Assembly (NCBI RefSeq): GCF_036227225.1
Contig: NZ_CP109444.1
Location: 11,513,501-11,577,500 of the forward strand
Direction of reading: 5' to 3'
DNA from: Streptomyces sp. NBC_01478
Lineage (GTDB): Bacteria > Actinomycetota > Actinomycetes > Streptomycetales > Streptomycetaceae
DNA: 64,000 bases
Below, piece after piece: positions 52,199 through 60,566 of the stretch. Position 1 is the first letter of the stretch; every line of letters starts with the position of its first letter. A model generated the notes under the pieces. It was not told the DNA's origin and ran no database searches. It saw only the letters and a program-made list of their open reading frames with translations. The position numbers were made by a program, and so were the translations under genes.

Positions 52199-52250
52199 TG
52201 TTCCGGTCAGCGGAATCGGCGGTCGAACCCCGATTCCCGCGCCCTAACGT
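52199..52250 (+). promoter_or_regulatory. IclR-type site and promoter for the membrane protein gene
   Basis: TGTTCCGGTCAGCGGAAT at 52199-52216, the best copy of the near-palindrome on this strand. The -10-like TAACGT begins at 52245, 46 bases from the first base. No -35 is visible. The predicted leader to the ATG at 52336 is about 80 bases. Confidence 0.7.
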
Positions 52251-52335
52251 CCTCGTACCGCGTCCGGCCGAGGAGGCGTCGTGCCTGTCGGCACGGTTCG
52301 TGGCCGGGGCCTCGTCGGAGCAAGGGAGATCCCCC

Positions 52336-53076
52336 ATGGACGAAAGTGTGAAGTTCAAGCTCTACCGCATGTCGGTCTGGTGCGGAGTCGTGGTGCTGAT
52401 CGCCAACACGTTCGCGTTCTCGGTCGTCGGCAAGCTGACCCCGCCCATCTCGCCGACGGCCACTCCCCAACAGGTCGCCGACTTCCTGACCGATCACCGC
52501 ACCGGCATCCTGTGGGCCGCGGTCATCATGGGCGTGTTCGCCCCCTTCTTCTACGCGTTCGCGGTCGTCACCAGCCTCCAGATCCGGCGTATCGAGGGCG
52601 GTTGGGGTCTGCTGTCGATGATCCAGTTGACGACGGCCGTCGTCGCCCCGACGGGCTGGGTCTACCCGCTGGCCGTGCTGGCCACCGCCGCCTACCGGCC
52701 CCACCGCGACCCGGCGTTGATGCAACTGCTCAGCGACCAGTTCTGGTTGACGTACGTGGGCGTCGCCGTCATCTTCGTGGTCAACGTCGCGGTGATCGGC
52801 CTCTCGGCGTTCCTGGACCGCCGGCCCGAGCCGGTGTTCCCGCGCTGGTTCGCCTGGTTGAACTTCGTGCTCGCGATCGCCTTCTTCCCCGGTGTCTTCG
52901 TCTATGTCGCGACCGACGGACCGTTCGCCTGGGACGGCGTGTTCACCGTGGTGGTCCCGTCCGTCGCGTTCGTCGTCTGGAAGATCGCGATGATCGTCGT
53001 GCTGCTGCGCGCGGTCAAGTCGGAGGAGCGCGAGGTGCTGGGGGAGCGGGAGTTGCCGGTGCCCGTCGCCGGATGA
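52336..53076 (+). CDS. Six-span integral membrane protein, hypothetical
   Basis: I do not recognise the family. The product has 246 residues and six hydrophobic segments (YRMSVWCGVVVLIANTFAF, ILWAAVIMGVFAPFFYAFAV, a long segment around VVAPTGWVYPLAVLATA, YVGVAVIFVVNVAVIGLSAF, WLNFVLAIAFFPGVFVYVAT, SVAFVVWKIAMIVVLLRAV). The loop after span 1 (PTATPQQVADFLTDH) resembles a motif I have seen in membrane proteins near actinobacterial steroid and aromatic catabolism genes, though I cannot name it. AAGGGAG precedes the ATG. It could help substrate entry. Confidence 0.8.
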   Translation: MDESVKFKLYRMSVWCGVVVLIANTFAFSVVGKLTPPISPTATPQQVADFLTDHRTGILWAAVIMGVFAPFFYAFAVVTSLQIRRIEGGWGLLSMIQLTTAVVAPTGWVYPLAVLATAAYRPHRDPALMQLLSDQFWLTYVGVAVIFVVNVAVIGLSAFLDRRPEPVFPRWFAWLNFVLAIAFFPGVFVYVATDGPFAWDGVFTVVVPSVAFVVWKIAMIVVLLRAVKSEEREVLGERELPVPVAG

Positions 53077-53147
53077 CGCGTCGAGGGCGGTGACCCCACC
53101 GATGGCTCCACGACGGCCCGTAGGCAGTGAACCAAGTGTATGAGTGG

Positions 53148-53163
53148 AATGAGTTAACTCAAT
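53148..53163. promoter_or_regulatory. FadR-type operator over the start of the second Baeyer-Villiger gene
   Basis: AATGAGTTAACTCAAT, with a perfect 10-bp core palindrome (GAGTTAACTC) and arms like the operators at 51254 and 51311 (the reverse of the latter begins AATGAGT). It overlaps the ATG at 53162, so binding would stop both transcription and translation. Confidence 0.6.
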
Positions 53164-55069
53164 GACCTTCATTCTGGACAAGGCGTTCATCGACCGCGCG
53201 CTGGACGACGCCGACCTGAACGCGCTGAGGCTCGCGCTCTTCCAGGCCACCGGTGACGAGTCCCTGCTCGAACTGCCGCTGAAAACCGTCCCGATGTACG
53301 GCGGCGCGCTCATGCAGACCGTCGTGGCCGACGAAGCCGTGGCGACCCTCCGGGCCCGGGCGACGGAGTTCCTCACCACCAAGCCCGCCGACTTCACCGA
53401 GATCAAGCCGACCGATCCCGAACTGCGCCGCATGTACGAGGCGTTCCGCAACGAGGAACTCTCCGACCGGAGTTGGGCTTACCGACGCGACCTCGCCGCG
53501 TTCGACGACCACCCCCGACTGGCGCAGTGGACGGACGCGAAACCGGCCATCCCCGAAGGCTTCCGGGTGGCCGTCATCGGCGCCGGCTTCGGCGGGATCG
53601 CCGCCGCCGTCCAACTGGAGCACCTCGGCATCCCGTACACGATCTACGAGCGACGCTCGGAACTGGGCGGCACCTGGAGCATCAACGCCTACCCGGACGT
53701 ACGGGTGGACACCACCAACTTCCTCTACCAGTTCTTCTTCGAGAAGAACTACCCGTGGACCGAGTACTTCGCCCGGGCCGGCGAGGTGCGCGAGTACCTC
53801 CAGCACGTCGCCAAGAAGTACGGCGTCTTCGAACACATCAGCTTCGACAGCGACGTCAAGGAAGCCTCCTTCGACGCCGATGCGGGCCGTTGGACGATCG
53901 ACGCGGTCATCGACGGCCGGCCACAGACCTTCACGGCCACCGCCGTTGTGAGCGCCGGCGGCCTGTTCGCCACCCCGAAGCGCCTCGAAGTGCCGGGAAT
54001 CGAGGACTTCCGCGGCGAAATCGTCCACACCGCCGAATGCACCGGCCGGGAACAGCTCGACGGCCGCGACGTCGCCATCATCGGCAACGGCTCGACCGGC
54101 GTCCAGATGCTGTCCCAAGTACGCAGCCGCGCCCGCAGCGTGGGCGTATTCCAGCGCACCCCGCAGTGGATCAGCCCTCGTGAGCGCTACGGCGAGGCCA
54201 TCGCCCCGGAGACCCGCTGGCTGCTGGACACCATGCCGTACTACTGGAACTGGTACTGCTACTCCATCGCCACCCTCCGCCTGGGCGGCCAAGTGCTCCA
54301 GGAACCCGACCCCGAGTGGCAGGCCGCCGGCGGCCTCGTCAACCGGGCCAACGACGCCTACCGCGAGGGCCTCACCGCCTACGTCAAGGCGAAGCTGGGC
54401 GACCGGCCCGACCTGTGGAAGAAGCTCGTCCCCACCCACGCCCCCATGGCCCGCCGGCTCATCGTCGACAACAACTGGTACGCCTCCCTGCTGGAGGACA
54501 ACGTCGAGCTGGTCACGGACACCATCGAGCGGTTCACCCCGACGGGCATCCGCACGGTCGACGGCAAGGAGCGCTCCTACGACCTCGTCTTCACCGCCAC
54601 CGGGTTCGTCACCCAGAAATACCTGTGGCCGACCGCCTATCGCGGCCTCGACGGCGAGACCCTCGAAGACCGCTGGCGTGACCCCGAGGGCGGCGGCCCG
54701 CGTGCCTACCTCAGCCTCACGGTCCCCGGCTTCCCGAACCTCTTCATCATGTACGGCCCCAACTCGCAGAACCGGTCGGGGTCGTTGATCGTCTGGATGG
54801 AGACCTGGGCACGCTACGCGGCCCAGGGACTGGTGGCACTCATCGAGGGCGACCACCGCTACCTGACCGTCCGTCGGGACGTGTTCGAGGACTACAACCA
54901 GCGCCTCGACGAGGCGATGCTCTCCCTCATCTGGTACGACCCCGGCTCCACCGACCGCAACTATTACGTCAACGAGTTCGGCCGCCAACAGGTCAACGTG
55001 CCCTGGCGGTTGGAGGAGTACCACCGCCTCCTGGAGAGGTTCGATCCGGACGACTACCACTTCGCCTGA
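53162..55069 (+). CDS. Baeyer-Villiger-type monooxygenase with N-terminal extension (HAPMO-like)
   Basis: A 635-residue flavin monooxygenase. Residues 1-~130 form an extra N-terminal domain (LLELPLKTVPMYGGALMQTV) like that of 4-hydroxyacetophenone monooxygenase. Then come the FAD loop VIGAGFGGIAAAVQLEHLGI, RRSELGGTWSINAYPDVRVD, the fingerprint region FRGEIVHTAECTG and the second Rossmann loop IIGNGSTGVQML. In the fingerprint FxGxxxHxxx(W/D) the last position is Cys, which is unusual. It should oxidise an aryl or cyclic ketone to an ester or lactone. An operator-like palindrome overlaps the start. Confidence 0.9.
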   Translation: MTFILDKAFIDRALDDADLNALRLALFQATGDESLLELPLKTVPMYGGALMQTVVADEAVATLRARATEFLTTKPADFTEIKPTDPELRRMYEAFRNEELSDRSWAYRRDLAAFDDHPRLAQWTDAKPAIPEGFRVAVIGAGFGGIAAAVQLEHLGIPYTIYERRSELGGTWSINAYPDVRVDTTNFLYQFFFEKNYPWTEYFARAGEVREYLQHVAKKYGVFEHISFDSDVKEASFDADAGRWTIDAVIDGRPQTFTATAVVSAGGLFATPKRLEVPGIEDFRGEIVHTAECTGREQLDGRDVAIIGNGSTGVQMLSQVRSRARSVGVFQRTPQWISPRERYGEAIAPETRWLLDTMPYYWNWYCYSIATLRLGGQVLQEPDPEWQAAGGLVNRANDAYREGLTAYVKAKLGDRPDLWKKLVPTHAPMARRLIVDNNWYASLLEDNVELVTDTIERFTPTGIRTVDGKERSYDLVFTATGFVTQKYLWPTAYRGLDGETLEDRWRDPEGGGPRAYLSLTVPGFPNLFIMYGPNSQNRSGSLIVWMETWARYAAQGLVALIEGDHRYLTVRRDVFEDYNQRLDEAMLSLIWYDPGSTDRNYYVNEFGRQQVNVPWRLEEYHRLLERFDPDDYHFA

Positions 55070-55082
55070 GGGGCCGGCCCCG

Positions 55083-56018
55083 ATGAGAGCGGTACGCGGC
55101 ACGCCACCGGGCGTCAAGGTCGTCGAGACCGAAGTGCCCGCTGGAGCAGGCGAGTTGGTACGGGTGGCGGCGGTGGGCGTCTGCGCCTCGGACCTGCGCT
55201 ACCTGCGGCGGGGGAGCACCCAGGTGATCGGGCACGAGATCGCCGGGACGACCACGGACGGCACACCGGTCGCCGTGGAGGGCATGGCGAGGTGCGGCAC
55301 CTGCGAGTGGTGCGCCCACGGCCGCTACAACCTGTGCCGGCTGGCGGGCACCGACATCCTCGGCATGACCGTCCCCGGCGGCATGGCCGAGTACTTCAGG
55401 GCCCCCGCCACCGCACTCGTACCGCTCCCTCCCGAACTCCCGCTCCACGATGCCGCGTTGGTCGAGCCCGCCGCCGTCTCGTGGCACGCCTGCCGCAAGG
55501 GCGGGGTCGGGCCGGCCACCCGGGTCGCGGTGGTGGGTGCCGGCACGATCGGGATGCTGGCGGTGGCGGCGGCCCTACGGCACGGCGCCCCCGAAGTCGC
55601 CCTGGCGACCCGGCACTTGTACCAGACCGAGGCCGGGGAACGCCTCGGCGCGAGCCGCCCGTCGGGGTCGTACGACGTGGTTGTCGAGGCGACCGGCAGC
55701 GAGAGCGGGCTGTCCCGGGCCGTCGAGCTGGTACGGCCGCTCGGAACGGTCGTCACCGTCGGGGTGTTCCCGCCCGACCTGCGCTGGCCGAGCAGGGCCG
55801 CCTTCCTCAAGGAGGCGACCGTCGTGCCGTCGATGTCCTACGCCCGCGACGACACCGGCGCGCCCGAACTCGCCCACGCCGCCCGGCTGTTGGCGGAGCG
55901 GCCGGAGATCGCCCGGACACTGATCACCCACCGGTTCCCCCTCGACGACGCCGAGCACGCCTTCGAGGTCGCCGCCGCTCGACGCCCCGGAACCTTCAAA
56001 GTCGTCGTCCACCCCTGA
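55083..56018 (+). CDS. Zinc-dependent alcohol dehydrogenase (MDR family)
   Basis: A 311-residue dehydrogenase, slightly short for the family. Catalytic zinc residues are in GVCASDLRYL and IGHEIAG; the structural zinc lobe is present as CGTCEWCAHGRYNLC. The cofactor loop is VVGAGTIGMLAVAAAL. It lacks the usual acidic residue and part of the segment after beta-2, so cofactor preference is unclear. GAGGGG lies before the ATG, 13 bases after the monooxygenase stop. Probably handles the alcohol or ketone substrate or product of that enzyme. Confidence 0.9.
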   Translation: MRAVRGTPPGVKVVETEVPAGAGELVRVAAVGVCASDLRYLRRGSTQVIGHEIAGTTTDGTPVAVEGMARCGTCEWCAHGRYNLCRLAGTDILGMTVPGGMAEYFRAPATALVPLPPELPLHDAALVEPAAVSWHACRKGGVGPATRVAVVGAGTIGMLAVAAALRHGAPEVALATRHLYQTEAGERLGASRPSGSYDVVVEATGSESGLSRAVELVRPLGTVVTVGVFPPDLRWPSRAAFLKEATVVPSMSYARDDTGAPELAHAARLLAERPEIARTLITHRFPLDDAEHAFEVAAARRPGTFKVVVHP

Positions 56019-56068
56019 GACCGTCCGGCCGCCCCTCCCCACTCCGACACCGTCAGGCGGAGACACCG

Positions 56069-57441
56069 ATGCCGAACACGATCCCCAACTCGCCCGTCCT
56101 GCACGGGGGCGAGAACTCCCGCTCACGCGCAAGACGAGTCGGGGCCGCGAGCATGCTCGGGACCTTCATCGAGTTCTACGACTTCACCTGCTACGGCTTC
56201 CTGGTCATCTACCTCGCCCCACTGTTCTTCCCGGCGCACAGCCCGTCCGCCGGGGTCCTCGCCACGCTGGGCGTCTACGGAGTGGGCTATCTCGCCCGCC
56301 CGCTGGGCGCGTTGTTCTTCGGCCGGCTGGGCGACCGCCGGGGACGCCGAACCGCCCTGCTGGTCACGGTCGTCGGTATGGGGACCGCCACGACCGTCAT
56401 GGGGGTACTGCCGACGTACGCGACGGTCGGGGCCGCGGCGCCGGTGCTGCTCGTACTCGTCCGCATGGTGCAGGGGTTCTGCGCGGGCGGCGAGATCGGG
56501 GGCGCCGCGACGCTGGTGTCCGAGTCCGACGGCGGCCGCGGACGCGGGCGGTTCCAGTCGCTGATACCGCTGGGTTCCGGCCTCGGGGTCGCCGTGGCGC
56601 CGGCGGTGGTGGGCCTGACGGTCACGGTCCTCGGGAAGGAGGAGATGGCCGACTGGGGCTGGCGGCTGCCGCTGCTGCTGTCCGCGCTGACGACGGTCGT
56701 CGTGGTGATCTACCGCGTCCGACTCGACGATTCCCCCGAGTTCCGCTCGCTCGCCGAGGCCGAGGCCGTCGAACGCTCGCCCGTACGCACCGCGTTGAGC
56801 CGTCACTGGCGCATGATCGCGGTCGCGGCGGTCCTCAACCTCGTCGTCACCATGGTCCTCGGCGTCCTCGTCAACTACATGAGCGTCTACCTGCTCTCTG
56901 TCCTGGAAGTGCCACCGGTGAAGGTGTACTGGCTCTCGGCGGTGTGCCTGCTGCTGGGCGCCGTCGGCTTCCCGGTCGGCGGCTGGTGGACCGACCGCTT
57001 CGGCCGCCGATCGGCGATGCTGTTCGGCTTCGGCGGCGCAGCCGCGCTGATCTTCCCCGTGCTCTACGGCATGCGGGCCCTGCGCGGCGGCGGAACCGGG
57101 GCGCTGATCGGAGTCGGCGCCCTCTATGTGCTTTCGCTCGCCTTCAGCTACGCGGCCACGCCCGCCATGTACGTGACGTGACGCTCACCCGGGCGTTCCC
57201 GACCGAGGTCCGGTACACGTCGGCGGCGTTCGCCTACAACGCCGGTGCCGTGGCGGGCGGCGGTCTCACGCCGTACCTGGCAGCGCAGTTGACGCAGTCG
57301 GCGGGCCCGCGAGCGGCGGGTTGGCTGGTGGTCGCCGCGGCGGTCACCGGCCTGACGGTGATGTCGGTCCTGACCTCCCGGGGGCGGGCAAGTACTGACG
57401 AGCCCCTTCGTTTGAATCGTGTAACTGATGCAGATAACTGA
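56069..57441 (+). pseudogene. MFS transporter (metabolite:H+ symporter type) broken by a 5-bp duplication
   Basis: The first frame encodes 370 residues (MPNTIPNSPVLHG...) with MHS-type features: STLGTFIEFYD-like ASMLGTFIEFYDF, GRLGDRRGRRTAL between spans 2 and 3, VRMVQGFCAGGEIGGAATLV and GGWWTDRFGRRSAML. It ends at TGA after AMYVT. The missing C-terminus (TLTRAFPTEVRYTSAAFAYN and two further spans) continues in another frame to 57441. The break coincides with GTGACGTGAC at 57174-57183: removing one GTGAC restores AMYVTLTRAFPTEV and a 455-residue protein of normal length. It is a fresh inactivation, a phase-variable state or a sequencing error; the rest is intact. It follows the dehydrogenase by 50 bases, with GGCGGAG upstream. 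Confidence 0.9.
57415..57430. promoter_or_regulatory. Possible FadR-type site before the UGSC-like gene
   Basis: AATCGTGTAACTGATG has the outer arms AATC and ACTGAT of the operator at 51254 but a different centre. TAACTGA also recurs at 57422 and 57435. It sits between the broken MFS gene and the UGSC-like gene (GTG at 57461). Similarity is partial. Confidence 0.35.
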
Positions 57442-57460
57442 ACCATGTGAGGAGAGTCCC

Positions 57461-59164
57461 GTGACGATCGAAGCCGTCGCCGATCAGATCACCGTCGAGG
57501 TGGTCAACCCGACCGCGGACAAGCTGGAAACCGCGGGCACACCGCTCGCTCCGCGACTGGACACACTGAACGGCAAGGTGCTGGGCCTGCTGTCCAACAG
57601 CAAGCCCAACGCCGAGGTCGCGCTGCGGGCGGTCGCGGAGCGGATCAAGGAGACCTACCCCGACCTGAAGATACGGCTGTACCCGGGCTCCATCCGGTTC
57701 GAGCCCGAGCTGCTGCGGCGGGCCATCGAGGAGAGCGACGCCCTCATCGGTGCCACGGCCGACTGCGGCGCCTGCACCTCCTGGCTGATCCACGACGGCG
57801 CGCAGGCCGAGAAGGCCGGAGTTCCGCAAGTCACCATCGTCGCCCGGGGTTTCGAGCGCGACACGGACACCAGCGCCAAGGTCTTCGGTGTGCCGGAACT
57901 GCGGTACGTCGTGGTGCCCCGCGTCTTCACCGCGCTCACGGCGGAGCAGGCGGCCGACCAGACCCTGCCGCTGACGGACGAGATCGTCGCCGCCCTCACC
58001 TCGTCCCCCGCGGCAGAGGCGACCGACGCCGAGGAGCCGCCGGCCGAGGAGGAGCGGCAGGAGACGTACACCTTCGGCGGTGCCACGGCGGTGGAGGCGG
58101 TCGACGCCTTCAACGAGTACTACCTCGACCACGACTACGGCGACGGCCTGCCACTGCACGCGCCCACCCGGGAGAAGGTGGAGGCGATCATTGCGGCCCA
58201 GGGCCGCCCCCGGGACGAACTGATCCTCACCGTCCCGCCGTTGCACGGCCACGGCACGCTGGAGCGCATCGCGGTCAACGCGGCCATGGCGGGCTGCCGT
58301 CCGCAGGAACTGCCCGTCGTGATCGCCGCGTTGAAGGCGATCCACGCCTGCCCGCCCCCGATGAACCTCTCGGTCCTCATGTCGACCGGGGCCTTCGCGC
58401 CCGTGATCCTGGTCAACGGGCCCCTCGTGAAGAAGCTCGGCATCAACAGCGGACGCAGCCCGCTCGGGCCGGGCAGCGGCAACCGGGTCAACATCCGCAT
58501 CGGCCGGGCGGTCGCGCTCACCCTGCGCAACCTCGGCGCGTGGATCCCCGGGCGCATGGACCTCGACACGATCGGCACCGTCCGCAAGAACATCCAGGTG
58601 CTGGGGGAGAACGAGGACGAGAGCCCCTGGGAGCCGTACCAGGTCGGTCAGGGCTTCCGTCCCGACGACAGCACGGTCACGGTGCTGCACTCGGTGGGGG
58701 AGTGGGACCTCGGATCCAACCACGGGCCGGTCGACCGCAGGCTGCACTCCCTCGCGGCCCGTACACCCACGCTCACTCAGGTCGGATTCATGACCAGCAC
58801 CCTGGCCGGACTCCTCGGCAACGAGGACGGACTGTTCTATCTGCTGCCGCCGGAGACGGCGAAGAAGCTCTCGGAGGCGGGCCTGAGCAAGGACGCCGTC
58901 CGGCGCTACTTCCTGCACAACGTCAGGCCCCGCATCGCCGACGTCATCGCGCCGTTCATCGACTTCCGCGAACGCGGTCTGGTCCGGCCGGAGTGGGAGT
59001 GGATGTTCCAGCTCAGCCCGGAGGAGCAACGGACCCAGTCCATCCAGGCGTTCAACGACCCGGCCGCGATCAACATCGCCGTCGCCGGGCACGGCACGCC
59101 CAAGGAGTTCGTCTTCGGCACGATGACCACACCGATCACCGAGAAGATCGTCGGCATCGGATGA
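57461..59164 (+). CDS. UGSC-like (Cys form) redox protein fused to a conserved C-terminal domain
   Basis: A 567-residue protein. Residues ~15-190 match the UGSC (seleno)protein family: VVNPTADKLE, LNGKVLGLLSNSKPNAEVAL, and the redox motif DCGACTSW with C102-G-A-C105, where selenocysteine-containing relatives have U-G-S-C. Codon 102 is TGC, so this is the Cys form. An acidic linker leads to a C-terminal domain (~235-567) that starts YGDGLPLHAPTREKVEAII and includes AVNAAMAGCRPQELPVVIAA, LVNGPLVKKLGINSGRSPLG and ENEDESPWEPYQV, a pattern I recall from conserved uncharacterised proteins. GTG at 57461 follows GAGGAG. A thioredoxin gene is 32 bases downstream. Function unknown; a thiol-dependent reductase or reductive hydrolase is inferred. 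Confidence 0.82.
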   Translation: MTIEAVADQITVEVVNPTADKLETAGTPLAPRLDTLNGKVLGLLSNSKPNAEVALRAVAERIKETYPDLKIRLYPGSIRFEPELLRRAIEESDALIGATADCGACTSWLIHDGAQAEKAGVPQVTIVARGFERDTDTSAKVFGVPELRYVVVPRVFTALTAEQAADQTLPLTDEIVAALTSSPAAEATDAEEPPAEEERQETYTFGGATAVEAVDAFNEYYLDHDYGDGLPLHAPTREKVEAIIAAQGRPRDELILTVPPLHGHGTLERIAVNAAMAGCRPQELPVVIAALKAIHACPPPMNLSVLMSTGAFAPVILVNGPLVKKLGINSGRSPLGPGSGNRVNIRIGRAVALTLRNLGAWIPGRMDLDTIGTVRKNIQVLGENEDESPWEPYQVGQGFRPDDSTVTVLHSVGEWDLGSNHGPVDRRLHSLAARTPTLTQVGFMTSTLAGLLGNEDGLFYLLPPETAKKLSEAGLSKDAVRRYFLHNVRPRIADVIAPFIDFRERGLVRPEWEWMFQLSPEEQRTQSIQAFNDPAAINIAVAGHGTPKEFVFGTMTTPITEKIVGIG

Positions 59165-59196
59165 CCGCCGTGCGGACAGCGGAAGGAGGCTCGGTC

Positions 59197-59520
59197 ATGT
59201 CGACCGTTCGCGCGATCACCGACGACGACTTCGAGGAGGCCGTCCGGAGTGCCGACAGGCCGGTGCTCGTGGACTTCTGGGCGCCGTGGTGCGGTCCGTG
59301 CCGGGCGATGGGTCCCATCCTGGACGCCATGGCACAGGCGCACGAGGGCCGGATCGACATCGTCAAGGTCAACCTGGACGAGAGCCCGCAGGCCGCCCAG
59401 CGGCACGGAGTCTCGTCGATTCCCGCGCTCCTGCTGTTCTCCCGGGGTGAGGTGGTGACGACACTCGTCGGCGCCAGACCGCGCACCATGATCGAGAGCG
59501 CCATCGCCGACTATCTGTGA
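59197..59520 (+). CDS. trxA: Thioredoxin
   Basis: A 107-residue classical thioredoxin with WAPWCGPC (Cys32 and Cys35), the cis-Pro in VSSIPALLLF and no signal peptide, so cytoplasmic. The ATG at 59197 is chosen because GGAAGGAGG is 6 bases upstream and gives the standard family N-terminus; an in-frame ATG at 59161 overlaps the previous stop. Its location directly after the UGSC-like gene suggests it is that protein's dedicated electron donor, instead of general-purpose trxA, which usually lies with trxB near the origin. Confidence 0.95.
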   Translation: MSTVRAITDDDFEEAVRSADRPVLVDFWAPWCGPCRAMGPILDAMAQAHEGRIDIVKVNLDESPQAAQRHGVSSIPALLLFSRGEVVTTLVGARPRTMIESAIADYL

Positions 59521-59536
59521 ACGACCTGGTCAACGG

Positions 59537-59574
59537 GCGGTGCGGATCCGGGAGTTGAGCCGGATCCGCACCGC
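59537..59574. terminator. Bidirectional terminator hairpin
   Basis: GCGGTGCGGATCCGG pairs perfectly with CCGGATCCGCACCGC, a 15-bp stem with an 8-base loop, between the thioredoxin gene (plus) and the SDR gene ending at 59594 (minus). Confidence 0.85.
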
Positions 59575-59593
59575 TCTGTCGGCATGAGAACGA

Positions 59594-60376
59594 TCAGAGC
59601 TTCTGATAGGCGAACTTCCGGCCCGTACCGCCGTCGACCACGAGAGTCTGCCCGGTGATCCAGCGGGAGAGGTCGGTCAGGAAGAACAGGATCGCCGACG
59701 CGATGTCGCTCGTCGTGCCCACCCGTCCCAACGGCACCTGCTCGCCCGCCTTGTCGTAGTAGTCGGCCTCGGGGTGCCGCCCGGCGACGCGCGGGGTCGC
59801 GGTCTGCCCAGGGGCGACGACGTTCACCCGTATGCCGGGGCCGAGTTCGAGCGCGGCCGTGGCGACCAGGTTGCCGAGGCCGGCCTTGGCGGCGCCGTAC
59901 ACGGCGTGGTTGGGGGAGGAGCGCAGACCCGAGACGGAGCCGACGAAGACCATCGAGCCGCCCTCGGTCATGGCCCGCGCGCCGATCTGCAGCGCGAGGA
60001 AGGCATGACGCAGGTTCAAGTCGAGTCCCCGGTCCCAGAGTTCGTCCGTGATCTCGTCGATCGGGCCCCAGTCCGAGATGCCGATGATGTCCGCGAGCCC
60101 GTGCACCGGGCCGAAGCGCTCGACGGCCTCCTCGACCACGCGCTCCACGTTCGCGCGGTTCGTCGCGTCGCCGGTGACGGCCAGGCCGTCGACCTCCTCG
60201 GCCACCGCCTTGGCGCGGGCGGGGTCCGTGTCCACCACGGACACCCGCGCGCCGACCGCGGCGGCGGCCAGGCATGTCTGCCGGCCGATGCCCTGTCCGC
60301 CGCCGAGGACGAGGACGTGCCGGCCCGCCAGATTGAGCAACCCCCGGTAGTCGGGGGTGCGTTCGGTGATGCCCAT
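59594..60376 (-). CDS. Short-chain dehydrogenase/reductase
   Basis: A 260-residue SDR with LVLGGGQGIGRQTCLAAAAV (G-rich loop), VVDTDPARA after beta-2 (NAD-type) and YGAAKAG (YxxxK); the catalytic Ser is in VFVGSVSGLRSS. The NNAG motif is replaced by ADIIGISDW. C-terminus ITGQTLVVDGGTGRKF is complete. GAGGGAG precedes the ATG. Single-gene unit divergent from the SGNH hydrolase/SDR/IclR operon, with a FadR-type site candidate in the gap between them. Confidence 0.92.
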   Translation of the reverse strand: MGITERTPDYRGLLNLAGRHVLVLGGGQGIGRQTCLAAAAVGARVSVVDTDPARAKAVAEEVDGLAVTGDATNRANVERVVEEAVERFGPVHGLADIIGISDWGPIDEITDELWDRGLDLNLRHAFLALQIGARAMTEGGSMVFVGSVSGLRSSPNHAVYGAAKAGLGNLVATAALELGPGIRVNVVAPGQTATPRVAGRHPEADYYDKAGEQVPLGRVGTTSDIASAILFFLTDLSRWITGQTLVVDGGTGRKFAYQKL

Positions 60377-60478
60377 CGTCGTTTCTCCCTCACGGTCGAG
60401 GAGCCGTCCGGACGGTGCGTCCGGAAAGGTCGCGACGCTTCCTTGACGCCAGACGGAACAGGCTCGTTAACATAGTCA

Positions 60479-60494
60479 AATCAGTTATGTAATT
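60479..60494. promoter_or_regulatory. AT-rich operator candidate in a divergent promoter
   Basis: AATCAGTTATGTAATT repeats the left arm of the 51254 operator exactly (AATCAGT) and keeps part of the right arm (ATT). It lies in a strikingly AT-rich tract (60460-60500) in the gap between the SDR (minus) and the SGNH hydrolase (plus). Confidence 0.5.
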
Positions 60495-60566
60495 TAGATG
60501 AGTCGAGGCGACGCGTCCATGGGCCGTGGTTCGGCCCCCGCTGTCGATTGAAGAGGTGATCCGCGA

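Noticed and set aside
57764..57766. Selenocysteine at the UGSC motif
   Set aside because: The codon is TGC, not TGA, and no SECIS-like hairpin was sought or needed; this is the Cys form.
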